A stretch of DNA of 64,000 nucleotides from Prevotella sp. (lineage in GTDB: Bacteria > Bacteroidota > Bacteroidia > Bacteroidales > Bacteroidaceae). Below the pieces are notes generated by a model. It was given only the letters and a program-made list of their open reading frames with translations, was not told the origin of the DNA and made no database searches. A program made the position numbers and the translations under genes. Below, piece after piece: positions 34,043 to 42,845 of this stretch (its first letter is position 1; the number at the start of each line of letters is the position of its first letter). The stretch spans positions 1-64,000 of the forward strand of contig JAFTGH010000039.1 in assembly GCA_017458005.1 (NCBI GenBank), in the 5' to 3' direction.

Positions 34043-34923
34043 GTTGGAGTGTATATATTATAATAGGTGTCATTCTCCTCATTGGCATCATCTCTATCTA
34101 CCGCCACCAACGTTCACTGAAGCAGCGAGCATTCCTGATGCGTGAGGCAATCCAAAACAGGGATTTCACCTTCCGCCTTTCCACCAAAGGATTGATGATT
34201 GGTGAGAGGGCTATGCAGGAGGTCCTGAACCAGTTGGGAGATACCATCCGACAGCAGATAAACCAAAATGAGGTGGAATCATGGGAAAGGCTAACCCGTG
34301 TGCTAACCCATGAGATCATGAATGCGACGGCACCCATCACCAGTATCAGCCAGTCACTGCTAAACAGAGGCGATGTGATAGACAGTCCTTTAGAAGAAGG
34401 CATACGTGCTATCTTCACAACCTCAAAGCACCTGAATGCTTTCGTCGACTCCTATCGTAAGATGTCAGAACTGCAAGAACCTGCTATGGAGGCTTTCCCT
34501 TTAACAACCATCACCAACGACATCTGCTTACTTTATCCTACAGTTAATTGGGACATCTTCGTCTCCGAAAACACCATTGTCTATGCGGATCAGAATATGT
34601 TACGCCAGATACTCATGAACCTTGGGAAGAACGCAGTAGAGGCTGGAGCCCATCGCATTGGATTAGAATATGCCAAGAACTTCCAAACACTTTACGTCAG
34701 CAACGACGGACAGCCTATCCCCGCAGAGGTACGCAAGAGTATCTTCATTCCCTTCTTTACCACCAAACACTCGGGGAATGGTATCGGGCTTCCCCTCTCT
34801 CGTCGTATGATGATACAACAAGACGGTAACCTAAGCCTCATAGACCATCCCCTCAACGGCTATCATACCACTTTCGCCATTGAGTTCCAACATTCTGAGG
34901 CTACAGAAGAAAAACACTATTAA
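34039..34923 (+). CDS. Sensor histidine kinase
   Basis: 294 residues: one N-terminal membrane helix (4-20), a short coil, H-box with phospho-acceptor His91 (RVLTHEIMNATAPI), N-box NLGKNAVEA and G-boxes (NDGQPI, FFTTKHSGNGIGLPLSR). It has no extracytoplasmic sensor domain and only one helix, so the signal must be sensed in or at the membrane, or through a partner such as the transporter. Cognate to the preceding response regulator by 4-bp overlap. Confidence 0.9.
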   Translation: MSWSVYIIIGVILLIGIISIYRHQRSLKQRAFLMREAIQNRDFTFRLSTKGLMIGERAMQEVLNQLGDTIRQQINQNEVESWERLTRVLTHEIMNATAPITSISQSLLNRGDVIDSPLEEGIRAIFTTSKHLNAFVDSYRKMSELQEPAMEAFPLTTITNDICLLYPTVNWDIFVSENTIVYADQNMLRQILMNLGKNAVEAGAHRIGLEYAKNFQTLYVSNDGQPIPAEVRKSIFIPFFTTKHSGNGIGLPLSRRMMIQQDGNLSLIDHPLNGYHTTFAIEFQHSEATEEKHY

Positions 34924-34924
34924 A

Positions 34925-34957
34925 TTTGGCATTTTGCGCACTTATTTGTACTTTTGC
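34925..34957 (+). promoter_or_regulatory. Promoter of the pantothenate kinase gene
   Basis: TTTG at 34925-34928, 20-nt spacer, TACTTTTGC at 34949-34957. The start codon is 25 nt beyond. Confidence 0.75.
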
Positions 34958-34981
34958 AGCCACAAGAGAAAAAAGAAGACT

Positions 34982-35800
34982 ATGGGAATCATCATTGGAA
35001 TAGACGTGGGTATTTCCACGACGAAGATTGTAGGACTGCGTGACCGTCGTGTCATCTCCCCTATCCGTATCACTGCCGCCGACCAGGTGACCTCGCTCTA
35101 TGGTGCCTTCGGCAAGTACCTGCATGACAACAAGATTGCTTTAAGCGACGTGGAGCAGGTGATGCTTACAGGAGTCGGCGCCGCTTATATCGACGAGCCA
35201 GTCTACGGCATCCCCACGCAGAAAGTCGACGAGTTTATCGCCGATGGCTTAGGTGCCCGTTTCGAGTCAGGACTATCGAAGGCGATTGTGGTTTCGATGG
35301 GAACTGGTACGAGTTTTGTGCAGTGTGACGGTGACGACATCCGTCATATCGGAGGTATCGGCATCGGAGGCGGAACCTTGCAAGGACTTGCCCGTGTGAT
35401 GCTGAACACCCGTGACCCCAAAGAGATTCAGAGTCTTGCTCTGAAGGGCGACATCCACAATATCAACCTGTTGATTGGGGACATCTCCACCCACCCGCTT
35501 CCAGGACTACCTATGAATGCTACCGCCTCGCTCTTCAGCAAGGCGCAATATAACGCAAACCAAGAAGATCTCGCTTTAGGCATTACCGTCATGGTATTGC
35601 AGACAATAGGCTCTGCCGCTATCCTGTCGTCGTTGAACTCGGGCATCAAGGACTTCGTACTCATCGGCAACCTGACACTGATTCCCCAATGTAAGGAAAT
35701 CTATCCGATGCTGGAGAAGATGTACGATGTGCATTTCCACATTCCCAAATATGCGGAGTTCTGTACGGCAATTGGTGCCGCACTGAGTTTCAAGGGATAG
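34982..35800 (+). CDS. coaW: Type II pantothenate kinase
   Basis: 272 residues of the ASKHA fold, phosphorylating pantothenate in coenzyme A synthesis. It opens with the phosphate-binding IIIGIDVGISTTKIVGL and has VVSMGTGTSFV, GIGGGTLQGLARVML and FVLIGNL, which match the eukaryote-like type II enzyme rather than CoaA or CoaX. The ATG at 34982 follows the promoter; the longer frame to 34880 runs back over the kinase gene. Single gene, converging on the MgtC-like gene. Confidence 0.85.
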   Translation: MGIIIGIDVGISTTKIVGLRDRRVISPIRITAADQVTSLYGAFGKYLHDNKIALSDVEQVMLTGVGAAYIDEPVYGIPTQKVDEFIADGLGARFESGLSKAIVVSMGTGTSFVQCDGDDIRHIGGIGIGGGTLQGLARVMLNTRDPKEIQSLALKGDIHNINLLIGDISTHPLPGLPMNATASLFSKAQYNANQEDLALGITVMVLQTIGSAAILSSLNSGIKDFVLIGNLTLIPQCKEIYPMLEKMYDVHFHIPKYAEFCTAIGAALSFKG

Positions 35801-35801
35801 A

Positions 35802-36251
35802 CTACTTCCTGTGCTTATCAAACTTATGGAGGAAATAGTTAAATGCCTCCAGTCCTATAAGCACCATCAGCGTACTGCCGATGGAGAGGATATACATGCC
35901 TCCGCCACAGGCAAGACCGATGGCGGCAGTCACCCAGAGACCTGCCGCCGTGGTGAGACCACTCACGATGTTCTCACTCTTGCGGAAGATGATAGTACCG
36001 GCACCGATGAAACCAATGCCGCTAACCACCTGAGCGGCGACACGTGACACATCCCAACGCTGCAACTCATTGTTCATGGCATCGCTAAAACCGTATGCCG
36101 ACACAATCATGAACAAGGCGGAGCCGAGTGCTACGAGGAAATGAGTGCGGAAACCAGCCTCCTTTGACCTATACTCACGCTCCAGTCCGATGATACCGCC
36201 TAAGACGGCAGCACAGAAAAGGCGTAACAAGAAATCTAATTCAGATGTCAT
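35802..36251 (-). CDS. MgtC/SapB-family membrane protein
   Basis: 149 residues with four or five hydrophobic helices and the family signature GGIIGLEREYRSKEAGFRTH, GSALFM, VSGIGFIGAGTIIFR, and TTAAGLWVTAAIGLACG. Family members are linked to magnesium limitation and to modulation of the F-ATPase in pathogens; here the C-terminal soluble domain of MgtC proper is absent. Start at 36251, 30 nt after a TATCTTTG box (36288-36281). Confidence 0.88.
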   Translation of the reverse strand: MTSELDFLLRLFCAAVLGGIIGLEREYRSKEAGFRTHFLVALGSALFMIVSAYGFSDAMNNELQRWDVSRVAAQVVSGIGFIGAGTIIFRKSENIVSGLTTAAGLWVTAAIGLACGGGMYILSIGSTLMVLIGLEAFNYFLHKFDKHRK

Positions 36252-36280
36252 TTTATCTCTCCGATTTGATATTTTCGCCA

Positions 36281-36319
36281 CAAAGATAAGCATATTTAGG
36301 AAAAAATGATTATTTTTGC
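36281..36319. promoter_or_regulatory. Back-to-back -7 boxes of the MgtC-like gene and tatA
   Basis: TATCTTTG at 36288-36281 reads left to the MgtC-like gene and TATTTTTGC at 36311-36319 reads right to tatA, giving leaders of about 25-30 nt each. Confidence 0.7.
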
Positions 36320-36347
36320 AACATAAATATAACTAAAAGCAGAAATT

Positions 36348-36530
36348 ATGGGATTAGGATTACAAGAGATTCTCGTTATCGCCCTTATCATCCTATTGCT
36401 TTTCGGGGGTAAAAAGATTCCTGAACTGATGAAGGGACTGGGCAAGGGAGTGAAGAGTTTCAAAGACGGCATGAAGGAAGTCGATGTCGACGACAAGGAA
36501 GACAAACAGGAAGAGGCGAAGAAAGAATGA
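36348..36530 (+). CDS. tatA: Twin-arginine translocase subunit TatA
   Basis: 60 residues: a single N-terminal helix ([23 protein letters not shown]) containing the FGGKK hinge, an amphipathic helix ([17 protein letters not shown]) and an acidic/Lys tail. TatA forms the pore for folded proteins with twin-arginine signals. It overlaps tatC by 4 bp. No TatB is seen, so this is a minimal TatAC system. Confidence 0.95.
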   Translation: MGLGLQEILVIALIILLLFGGKKIPELMKGLGKGVKSFKDGMKEVDVDDKEDKQEEAKKE

Positions 36531-37273
36531 GTGAGCCGCAGACGTTCTGGGACCATCTGGACGAGTTGCGCACCTCCCTACTCCGTATCATGGGTGCTAT
36601 TGTCCTCTTCGGCATTATCGCTTTCTGTCTGAAAGACGAGTTGTTTGCCGTCGTGCTGGCTCCCCGTTCAAGCGACTTCATCACTTACCGCCTATTGGGT
36701 GTCGACAACTTCAGCATCCACCTGATGAACACAGGACTGACGGAGCAGTTTATGATTCACATGCGGACGGCGATCTATGCCGGACTATTGGTTGCCTCAC
36801 CTTATATATTATACGAACTCTTCCGCTTCGTGTCACCAGGACTCTATGACAACGAGCGGCGCTATGCCGTCTGGATAGTGGGGGCTGCCTACCTAATGTT
36901 CCTCATTGGCACACTGGTAAACTATTTGGTCATCTTCCCCTTCACCGTCCGTTTCTTAGGCACCTATCAGGTATCCCCTGATGTCGCCAACATGCTGACT
37001 CTCCAGTCGTATATCGACACACTATTGGGAATGAGTCTTGTGATGGGTGTGGTCTTTGAACTTCCTGTGATCTGTGCCTTGATGGGGCGCATGGGACTCC
37101 TCACGGACACCCTTATGTCTGACTACCGCCGCCATGCCATCGTAGCGATACTGATTGTGGCTGCCATCATCACTCCGACGACCGATGTGTTCACACTCAT
37201 TGTCGTGGCACTACCGATATACCTGCTATATGAGGTAAGTATCTGGATTGTCAGATTAACTAGAAAACACTAA
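36527..37273 (+). CDS. tatC: Twin-arginine translocase subunit TatC
   Basis: 248 residues with six membrane helices and the N-terminal hallmark [18 protein letters not shown](F)[13 protein letters not shown] is the conserved first cytoplasmic loop. TatC recognises the twin-arginine signal. The two genes that follow encode a twin-arginine protein (38776) and a membrane Fe-S protein with an internal KR-SFL motif (37290), which suggests that this Tat system is dedicated to them. Confidence 0.96.
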   Translation: MSEPQTFWDHLDELRTSLLRIMGAIVLFGIIAFCLKDELFAVVLAPRSSDFITYRLLGVDNFSIHLMNTGLTEQFMIHMRTAIYAGLLVASPYILYELFRFVSPGLYDNERRYAVWIVGAAYLMFLIGTLVNYLVIFPFTVRFLGTYQVSPDVANMLTLQSYIDTLLGMSLVMGVVFELPVICALMGRMGLLTDTLMSDYRRHAIVAILIVAAIITPTTDVFTLIVVALPIYLLYEVSIWIVRLTRKH

Positions 37274-37289
37274 ACGAATAGAATACGAT

Positions 37290-38774
37290 ATGCTTAAAAA
37301 AATCAGAGTAACCCTTGCCACTGTGATGCTCATCTGTATCACTTGGTTGTTTGTCGACTTCACGGGGACGGCACACCATTATGTGGCATGGATGCCCAAA
37401 CTACAACTGTTGGAGGCTGTATTGGCTCTCAACATCGTGGTCATCATAGCACTCGTTGTGCTTACCCTTATTTTCGGACGTATCTATTGCTCTGTCATCT
37501 GCCCACTGGGCATCCTACAGGACATCTTCGGAAAACTGGGTATGAAAGCGAAAAAGAACCGCTATACCTATTCCAAGGAAGTGAAGTGGTTGCGCTACCC
37601 CGTTCTCGTCCTGTTTGTCATCGCCCTTTTGGCAGGCATTGGTACCTTCGTACAACTGTTAGCGCCCTACTCCGCTTTCGGACGTATCGCCACCAACCTG
37701 TTGCAGCCTGTCTGGCAAGCAGGTAACAACGTGCTTGCCTCCATCGCTGAGTACTACGACAGTTATGCGTTCTACCATAGTGATATCTGGATGCGCGCCC
37801 TGCCCTCTCTTGTGATTGCCGCAGCGACACTCGTTATCCTTGCCATTCTCGCTTGGCGTAACGGACGCACCTATTGCAATACCATCTGTCCTGTGGGTAC
37901 TGTATTATCGTTCCTCAGTCGTTTCTCACTACTGAAGATACACTTCGATACGGAGAAATGCCGAAACTGCTCCCTCTGTACGAAGAACTGCAAGGCTTCC
38001 TGCATTGACTATAAGAACCATCGCGTAGACTATAGCCGTTGTGTGGTCTGTGGTGACTGCATAGAGAGTTGTAAGTTTGGGGCATTGAAATATTCTAGTA
38101 CTTCTAGGAATACTAGCACTTCTAGGAATACTAGTGACACTAATATCGATCCCAGCAAGCGCTCCTTCCTCCTCACCTCAGCGATGCTCACCACCGCAGC
38201 CCTTGCCCAAGAGGCAAAGAAGACAGATGGCGGACTCGCTGAGATAGAAGACAAGGTAGCACCAGAGCGTCAGACTCCACTAACCCCTCCGGGTTCTCTC
38301 TCCGCCAAGAACATGGCACAACACTGTACGGGGTGCCAGTTGTGTATCTCGGAATGTCCTAATGAGGTGTTACGTCCCTCTGGCGACTGGCTGTCACTCC
38401 TGCAACCTGTGATGTCATACGAGCGCGGCTACTGCCGTCCAGAATGTACCCGTTGCTCACAGGTTTGTCCTGCTGGAGCCATCAAACCCATCTGGAGAGA
38501 TGAGAAGTCATCCATCCAGATAGGTCATGCCGTATGGATCAAGAAGAACTGTATCCCGTTGACGGACGGTGTGGAATGTGGCAACTGTGCCCGTCACTGT
38601 CCTGTAGGAGCCATCGAGATGGTACCCTCTGACCCTGAGGACGAAGAATCCATCAGCGTTCCTGCTGTCAACGAGGCACGTTGTATCGGTTGCGGTGCGT
38701 GTGAAAACCTGTGTCCTGCACGCCCCTTCTCCGCTATTTATGTAGAGGGACACGAAATGCATAAGGAGGTATAA
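37290..38774 (+). CDS. NapH/NapG-like membrane polyferredoxin with internal Tat-like motif
   Basis: 494 residues. Four helices (about 10-25, 33-60, 88-115, 170-192) carry two GR(I/T)YC-x3-CP(L/V)G motifs typical of NapH. Cytoplasmic 4Fe-4S motifs follow (CRNCSLCTKNC, CVVCGDCIESC). At residues 290-294 KRSFL precedes a hydrophobic stretch (LTSAMLTTAALA), then a second domain with four more clusters (CTGCQLC, CRPECTRC, CGNCARHC, CIGCGAC). This resembles NapH joined to a NapG-like Tat substrate, so the last domain may be delivered by Tat after Sec inserts the first. It probably passes electrons from menaquinol to the downstream reductase. Overlaps no gene; the next starts 1 bp after its stop. Confidence 0.85.
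   Translation: MLKKIRVTLATVMLICITWLFVDFTGTAHHYVAWMPKLQLLEAVLALNIVVIIALVVLTLIFGRIYCSVICPLGILQDIFGKLGMKAKKNRYTYSKEVKWLRYPVLVLFVIALLAGIGTFVQLLAPYSAFGRIATNLLQPVWQAGNNVLASIAEYYDSYAFYHSDIWMRALPSLVIAAATLVILAILAWRNGRTYCNTICPVGTVLSFLSRFSLLKIHFDTEKCRNCSLCTKNCKASCIDYKNHRVDYSRCVVCGDCIESCKFGALKYSSTSRNTSTSRNTSDTNIDPSKRSFLLTSAMLTTAALAQEAKKTDGGLAEIEDKVAPERQTPLTPPGSLSAKNMAQHCTGCQLCISECPNEVLRPSGDWLSLLQPVMSYERGYCRPECTRCSQVCPAGAIKPIWRDEKSSIQIGHAVWIKKNCIPLTDGVECGNCARHCPVGAIEMVPSDPEDEESISVPAVNEARCIGCGACENLCPARPFSAIYVEGHEMHKEV
38095..38140. repeat. In-frame 18-bp tandem repeat in the polyferredoxin linker
   Basis: CTAG(T/C)ACTTCTAGGAATA occurs at 38095-38112 and 38113-38130, with a partial third unit to 38140. It encodes repeats of Ser-Thr-Ser-Arg-Asn-Thr just before the internal KR-SFL motif. 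Confidence 0.9.
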
Positions 38775-38775
38775 G

Positions 38776-40191
38776 ATGAGTAAGAAAGACATATCCCGCC
38801 GCTCGTTCCTCAAACTATTAGGGGGAGGCGCTTTGACAACAGCCGCTGTGATGACTGGTTGTAAGTCAAAGAAGGAGACAAAGGCTGTCAGTGAATATAC
38901 CAAACAGGTAGAGCCGCCAACGGGCAAGATGACCTATCGTATCAATCCTAAGACCAAGGAAAAAGTATCCATCTTGGGCTATGGCATGATGCGTCTGCCG
39001 ACAAAGCCCGATAATCAAGAGGAATATGACCAAGAGATGGTGAACAAACAGGTGGACTACGCCATCGAGCATGGTCTGAATTATTTCGACACATCTCCCG
39101 CCTATTGCAAGGGGTTATCTGAGCGTTGCACTGGCATTGCCTTAAGTAGACATAAGCGTTCCGAATACCTCGTTGCCACAAAACTCTCTAACTTCAATCC
39201 CGCCACACAGACCCGAGAGGAGAGTATCAAGATGTATAAGAACTCCCTCAAAGAACTACAGGTAGACTATATCGACTACTACCTGTTGCATAGCATTGGC
39301 GGAGGAGGCATGGAGGCTTTCAACAACCGCTATATGGACAACGGAATGCTTGACTATCTCGTTGAGGAGCGTAAGGCAGGACGTATCCGTAACCTCGGAT
39401 TCTCCTATCATGGCGACATCACAGTATTTGACACCCTGCTCTCTTGGCATGACAAATACCAATGGGACTTCGTACAAATAGAACTCAACTACCTCGACTG
39501 GGATTTCGCAGATGAGATCAACGATCGAAACACAGATGCCCGCTACCTCTATGCCGAATTGCAGAAACGGGGTATCCCCTCTGTCATCATGGAGCCCCTG
39601 TTAGGTGGACGACTTGCTAATCTCCCCCAGTATCTCGCTACAGAACTTAAGCAACGTGACCCGGAGAAGAGTGTCGCCTCATGGGCGTTCCGCTATGCAG
39701 GTACACCAGAAGGGGTGTTGACTGTGCTGAGTGGTATGACCTATATGGAGCATCTGAAAGACAACCTACTCTCCTATTGTCCTTTAGTACCACTGACTGA
39801 AGAGGAACAGGAATACCTACAAGGAGATATTGCCCGTAAGATTGTGGGACTGGAGAACATCCCCTGCAATGACTGCAAATACTGTATGCCGTGTCCTTAC
39901 GGCATTGATATCCCTGCCATCTTCGTACATTATAATAAATGTAAGAACGAAGGATCTTTACCTACCGACCGTGGGGACGAGGGATATTGGGAGATGCGCC
40001 GCCAGTATCTGATAGGACTCGACCGTAGCGTTCCCAAACTCAGACAGGCAAGTCACTGCATCGGATGCGGACAGTGCGAGCCCCATTGTCCACAGAATAT
40101 TCGCATCCCTCGTGAACTACACAAGATCGACGAGTATGTAGAGGCACTGAGACAGAACACGCTAACACGTAAGAAAGAGAAGAAAGCATAA
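38776..40191 (+). CDS. Tat-exported aldo/keto reductase with 4Fe-4S domain
   Basis: 471 residues. A twin-arginine signal (SRRSFLKLLGGG, Arg8-Arg9) ends in VMTGC, so the protein is probably a Tat-exported lipoprotein acylated at Cys29. The aldo/keto reductase barrel follows (GYGMMRLPT, YFDTSPAYCKG, KLSNF, YYLLHSIGG, GFSYHGD). The C-terminal ferredoxin part has CNDCKYCMPCPYG and CIGCGQCEPHCPQN. Cytosolic relatives reduce carbonyls with NADPH; in the periplasm electrons would instead come from the Fe-S clusters, most likely from the preceding membrane protein. Substrate unknown. A terminator follows. Confidence 0.9.
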   Translation: MSKKDISRRSFLKLLGGGALTTAAVMTGCKSKKETKAVSEYTKQVEPPTGKMTYRINPKTKEKVSILGYGMMRLPTKPDNQEEYDQEMVNKQVDYAIEHGLNYFDTSPAYCKGLSERCTGIALSRHKRSEYLVATKLSNFNPATQTREESIKMYKNSLKELQVDYIDYYLLHSIGGGGMEAFNNRYMDNGMLDYLVEERKAGRIRNLGFSYHGDITVFDTLLSWHDKYQWDFVQIELNYLDWDFADEINDRNTDARYLYAELQKRGIPSVIMEPLLGGRLANLPQYLATELKQRDPEKSVASWAFRYAGTPEGVLTVLSGMTYMEHLKDNLLSYCPLVPLTEEEQEYLQGDIARKIVGLENIPCNDCKYCMPCPYGIDIPAIFVHYNKCKNEGSLPTDRGDEGYWEMRRQYLIGLDRSVPKLRQASHCIGCGQCEPHCPQNIRIPRELHKIDEYVEALRQNTLTRKKEKKA

Positions 40192-40231
40192 AAGAAGAAG
40201 TCCTTGGAAAATCCAAGGGCCTCTTTTATTA
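40190..40231. terminator. Bidirectional terminator between convergent units
   Basis: CCTTGGA pairs with TCCAAGG around AAA, flanked by AAAAGAAG and CTCTTTT that extend the stem. T-runs follow on both strands, so it can end both the Tat unit and the GH3 unit. Confidence 0.75.
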
Positions 40232-42820
40232 TCTTACCACAAAGTCGATACTTTGTAAGTCCTTATCAAGAGAGGAGGTTCCATAGAGAATCTGATAACG
40301 TCCTGGGCGAACAGCCAACTCATCTATCATCTCGTCATAATACTCGAAAGCCTCACCATCAAGAGTTATCTTGGCTACACCTTTCTCCCCAGCCTTCAGA
40401 CTCAACTTCTGGAATCCCTTCAATGCCTTGATAGGGGCACCTGCATCATCAAGAGATCTCACATAGACCTGTACGGTCTCTGTCCCTTCCCGTCTGCCAA
40501 TATTCGTCACAGGAACAGAAAGGACGACCTTCCCGTCTTTCCCCATCGATTTCGCAGAGAGTTTTCCTTTGCCGACAGAGAAAGAAGTGTAACTCAATCC
40601 ATAGCCGAAAGCATACTGTGGGATGCCCTTGAAATAACGATAGGTACGATTTTCCATGCTGTAATCGAGGAAATCGGGCAGGTCTGCGGTAGACCGATAG
40701 AAAGTAACTGGCAGTTTTCCACCAGGATTATAGTCACCAAAGAGCACATCAGCAAGAGCCTGAGAGCCACCTTCACCGGTATACCATGCCTGTAGGAGTG
40801 CGTCGTACTGCCCTTCCACGCTGCCGAAAGCAATGGCAGAACCAGAGCAGTTGACAAAGATGACTGGACGACCTGTGGCATGCATCGCCTGAACAAGGCG
40901 TTGCTGGACCTTAGGCAACTCGATATCAGCCTTGTCACCGCCCTCACCTTCCATCTGGGCAGAGATGCCTCCGATGATGATGATGACATCAGCATCCTTC
41001 ACTTCCTCTGCCAGTGGGGCGAACTCAACCATATTGCGCTCACAGATATCACCACGGAGCATGGCAAACTGTCCGTTACCACGACGATACTCTATCTCGA
41101 CATCATAGGTCTCGCCCTCTTTAACAGGAAATGACAGGTATACCATTGAGCGATGGAAATAGCCCCCCTGAGGCAGGGACGGTTTTGCCGTTTCTATCAC
41201 TTCACCGTTCACCTTCATCACATAACCGTTGTCCGAGGTCAACGAATACTTCATCTCACCAGTAAATGTTGCCTTATATTTTCCACTCACACGAACCGAT
41301 AAGGAATCATTATTGACACCCTCTGCGAAGCCCCATGCGCCAAAGGTAGTAAAAGCAAGTTCTTGGTAATAACCAGTCTTCACGGGACTCCCTTGTAAAT
41401 TCTTATTATTCCAGAACTCCACGAACACACCCTTACCATCATTGAAGTCTTGCAGATGGTGTATCGTCGAATATTCATCGTTTAATTCGCATGCTTTCCT
41501 GTAGATGATATGCGTTGTCGGGACAGCAGCCTTAATACCATCCAACAGGGTATGAGTATGTTCCTGGATTGGGGTTCCACCATAGTTTCCATTCAACAAT
41601 GCCGCATCGTCGGCATTAGGACCAACTACCGCAATGGTCTTCAGGTTCTTGGAGAGTGGCAACACCTGCTTATTCTCCAATAAGACCATAGACTCACGGG
41701 CTGCCTGTATGGCAAGGGCATGGTTCGACTCGCTACTAATCACCTCAGGTCCGAGGCTCGCCCAAGGCAGACGACTTGAGGGATCAAACATACCAAGTTC
41801 CATACGACCATAAAGGGTTTTACGAAGATGCTGATTCAAATCAGACTCTTGGATGAGTCCCCTTCTCAAACCTTCTGACAGTGACAAAAATACCTTTCCA
41901 CACTCTAGGTCTGTACCATTCAGAACCGCATCAACACTGGCAGACAAGGGATCCTTATGTGTCTCATGTTGTCCTTTGCTATAGAAATTATTGATAGCGT
42001 CACAATCGGTAACCACCAAACCATCATATCCCCACTTATTACGCAGGATATCAATCAAGAGACGATCACTCATGCAGCAGGGTCTTCCCTCAAACCGCTG
42101 ATAGGCACACATCACTTCCCGTACATGCCCTTTCTTCACCAGCGCTTTGAAAGCAGGCAGATATGTCTCCCAAAGATCGCGATTGGTAGGCTCCACATTC
42201 ATGGAATGCCGCAATGGTTCTGGTCCGCTATGTACCGCATAGTGCTTGGCACACGCATGGGTTTTGAGATAGTGTTTATCATTCCCCTGCATTCCCAAGA
42301 CGGTCTGTACACCAAGTATCGCATTCAGATAAGGATCCTCGCCACAGGTCTCTTGTCCTCGACCCCACCGAGGGTCGCGGAAGATATTCACATTGGGACA
42401 CCAGAATGTTAGTTCAGGATTACCTGGGTAGTATATCTCGCCCATCGGTACGTGAAAGATGTTATGGTCGCTACGATTCCAATTGGCACGAGCCTCATCC
42501 GAGACCGTAGAGAACACATCATACACCAGTTGCGCATTAAAGGCTGCAGCCATACCAATAGGCTGCGGATAGACAGTATACCCACTCTGGCGTACGCCAT
42601 GACAAGCCTCACTCCACCAGTTGTAAGATGGGATTCCCAAACGATCAACAGAAGCCGACTTGTTCATCATCAGCCCCACTTTCTCTTCTGGAGTTAATAA
42701 GGAAATTAAATTCTCAACCCTTTCCTCATACGACAAATCGGGATTCTGGAAGGGATACAGATGTTGTGCATGCACCTGACAGGTAAATAGCACAGTGATA
42801 GATAATAAGATCTTTTTCAT
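40229..42820 (-). CDS. Glycoside hydrolase family 3, beta-xylosidase/beta-glucosidase, with PA14 insert
   Basis: 863 residues, the length of the Prevotella Xyl3A type. A signal peptide (MKKILLSITVLFTCQVHA) leads into the GH3 barrel; the nucleophile is Asp272 in VVTDCDAI. The second GH3 domain is interrupted by a PA14 domain (about 460-600, with TSDNGYVMKVNGE). A fibronectin-III-like domain ends the protein. It removes terminal beta-linked xylose or glucose from oligosaccharides, probably in the periplasm. Last gene of the glycan locus, 25 bp after the radical SAM gene. Confidence 0.93.
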   Translation of the reverse strand: MKKILLSITVLFTCQVHAQHLYPFQNPDLSYEERVENLISLLTPEEKVGLMMNKSASVDRLGIPSYNWWSEACHGVRQSGYTVYPQPIGMAAAFNAQLVYDVFSTVSDEARANWNRSDHNIFHVPMGEIYYPGNPELTFWCPNVNIFRDPRWGRGQETCGEDPYLNAILGVQTVLGMQGNDKHYLKTHACAKHYAVHSGPEPLRHSMNVEPTNRDLWETYLPAFKALVKKGHVREVMCAYQRFEGRPCCMSDRLLIDILRNKWGYDGLVVTDCDAINNFYSKGQHETHKDPLSASVDAVLNGTDLECGKVFLSLSEGLRRGLIQESDLNQHLRKTLYGRMELGMFDPSSRLPWASLGPEVISSESNHALAIQAARESMVLLENKQVLPLSKNLKTIAVVGPNADDAALLNGNYGGTPIQEHTHTLLDGIKAAVPTTHIIYRKACELNDEYSTIHHLQDFNDGKGVFVEFWNNKNLQGSPVKTGYYQELAFTTFGAWGFAEGVNNDSLSVRVSGKYKATFTGEMKYSLTSDNGYVMKVNGEVIETAKPSLPQGGYFHRSMVYLSFPVKEGETYDVEIEYRRGNGQFAMLRGDICERNMVEFAPLAEEVKDADVIIIIGGISAQMEGEGGDKADIELPKVQQRLVQAMHATGRPVIFVNCSGSAIAFGSVEGQYDALLQAWYTGEGGSQALADVLFGDYNPGGKLPVTFYRSTADLPDFLDYSMENRTYRYFKGIPQYAFGYGLSYTSFSVGKGKLSAKSMGKDGKVVLSVPVTNIGRREGTETVQVYVRSLDDAGAPIKALKGFQKLSLKAGEKGVAKITLDGEAFEYYDEMIDELAVRPGRYQILYGTSSLDKDLQSIDFVVR

Positions 42821-42845
42821 TTTTGAGTAATGCTTATGATAAAAA

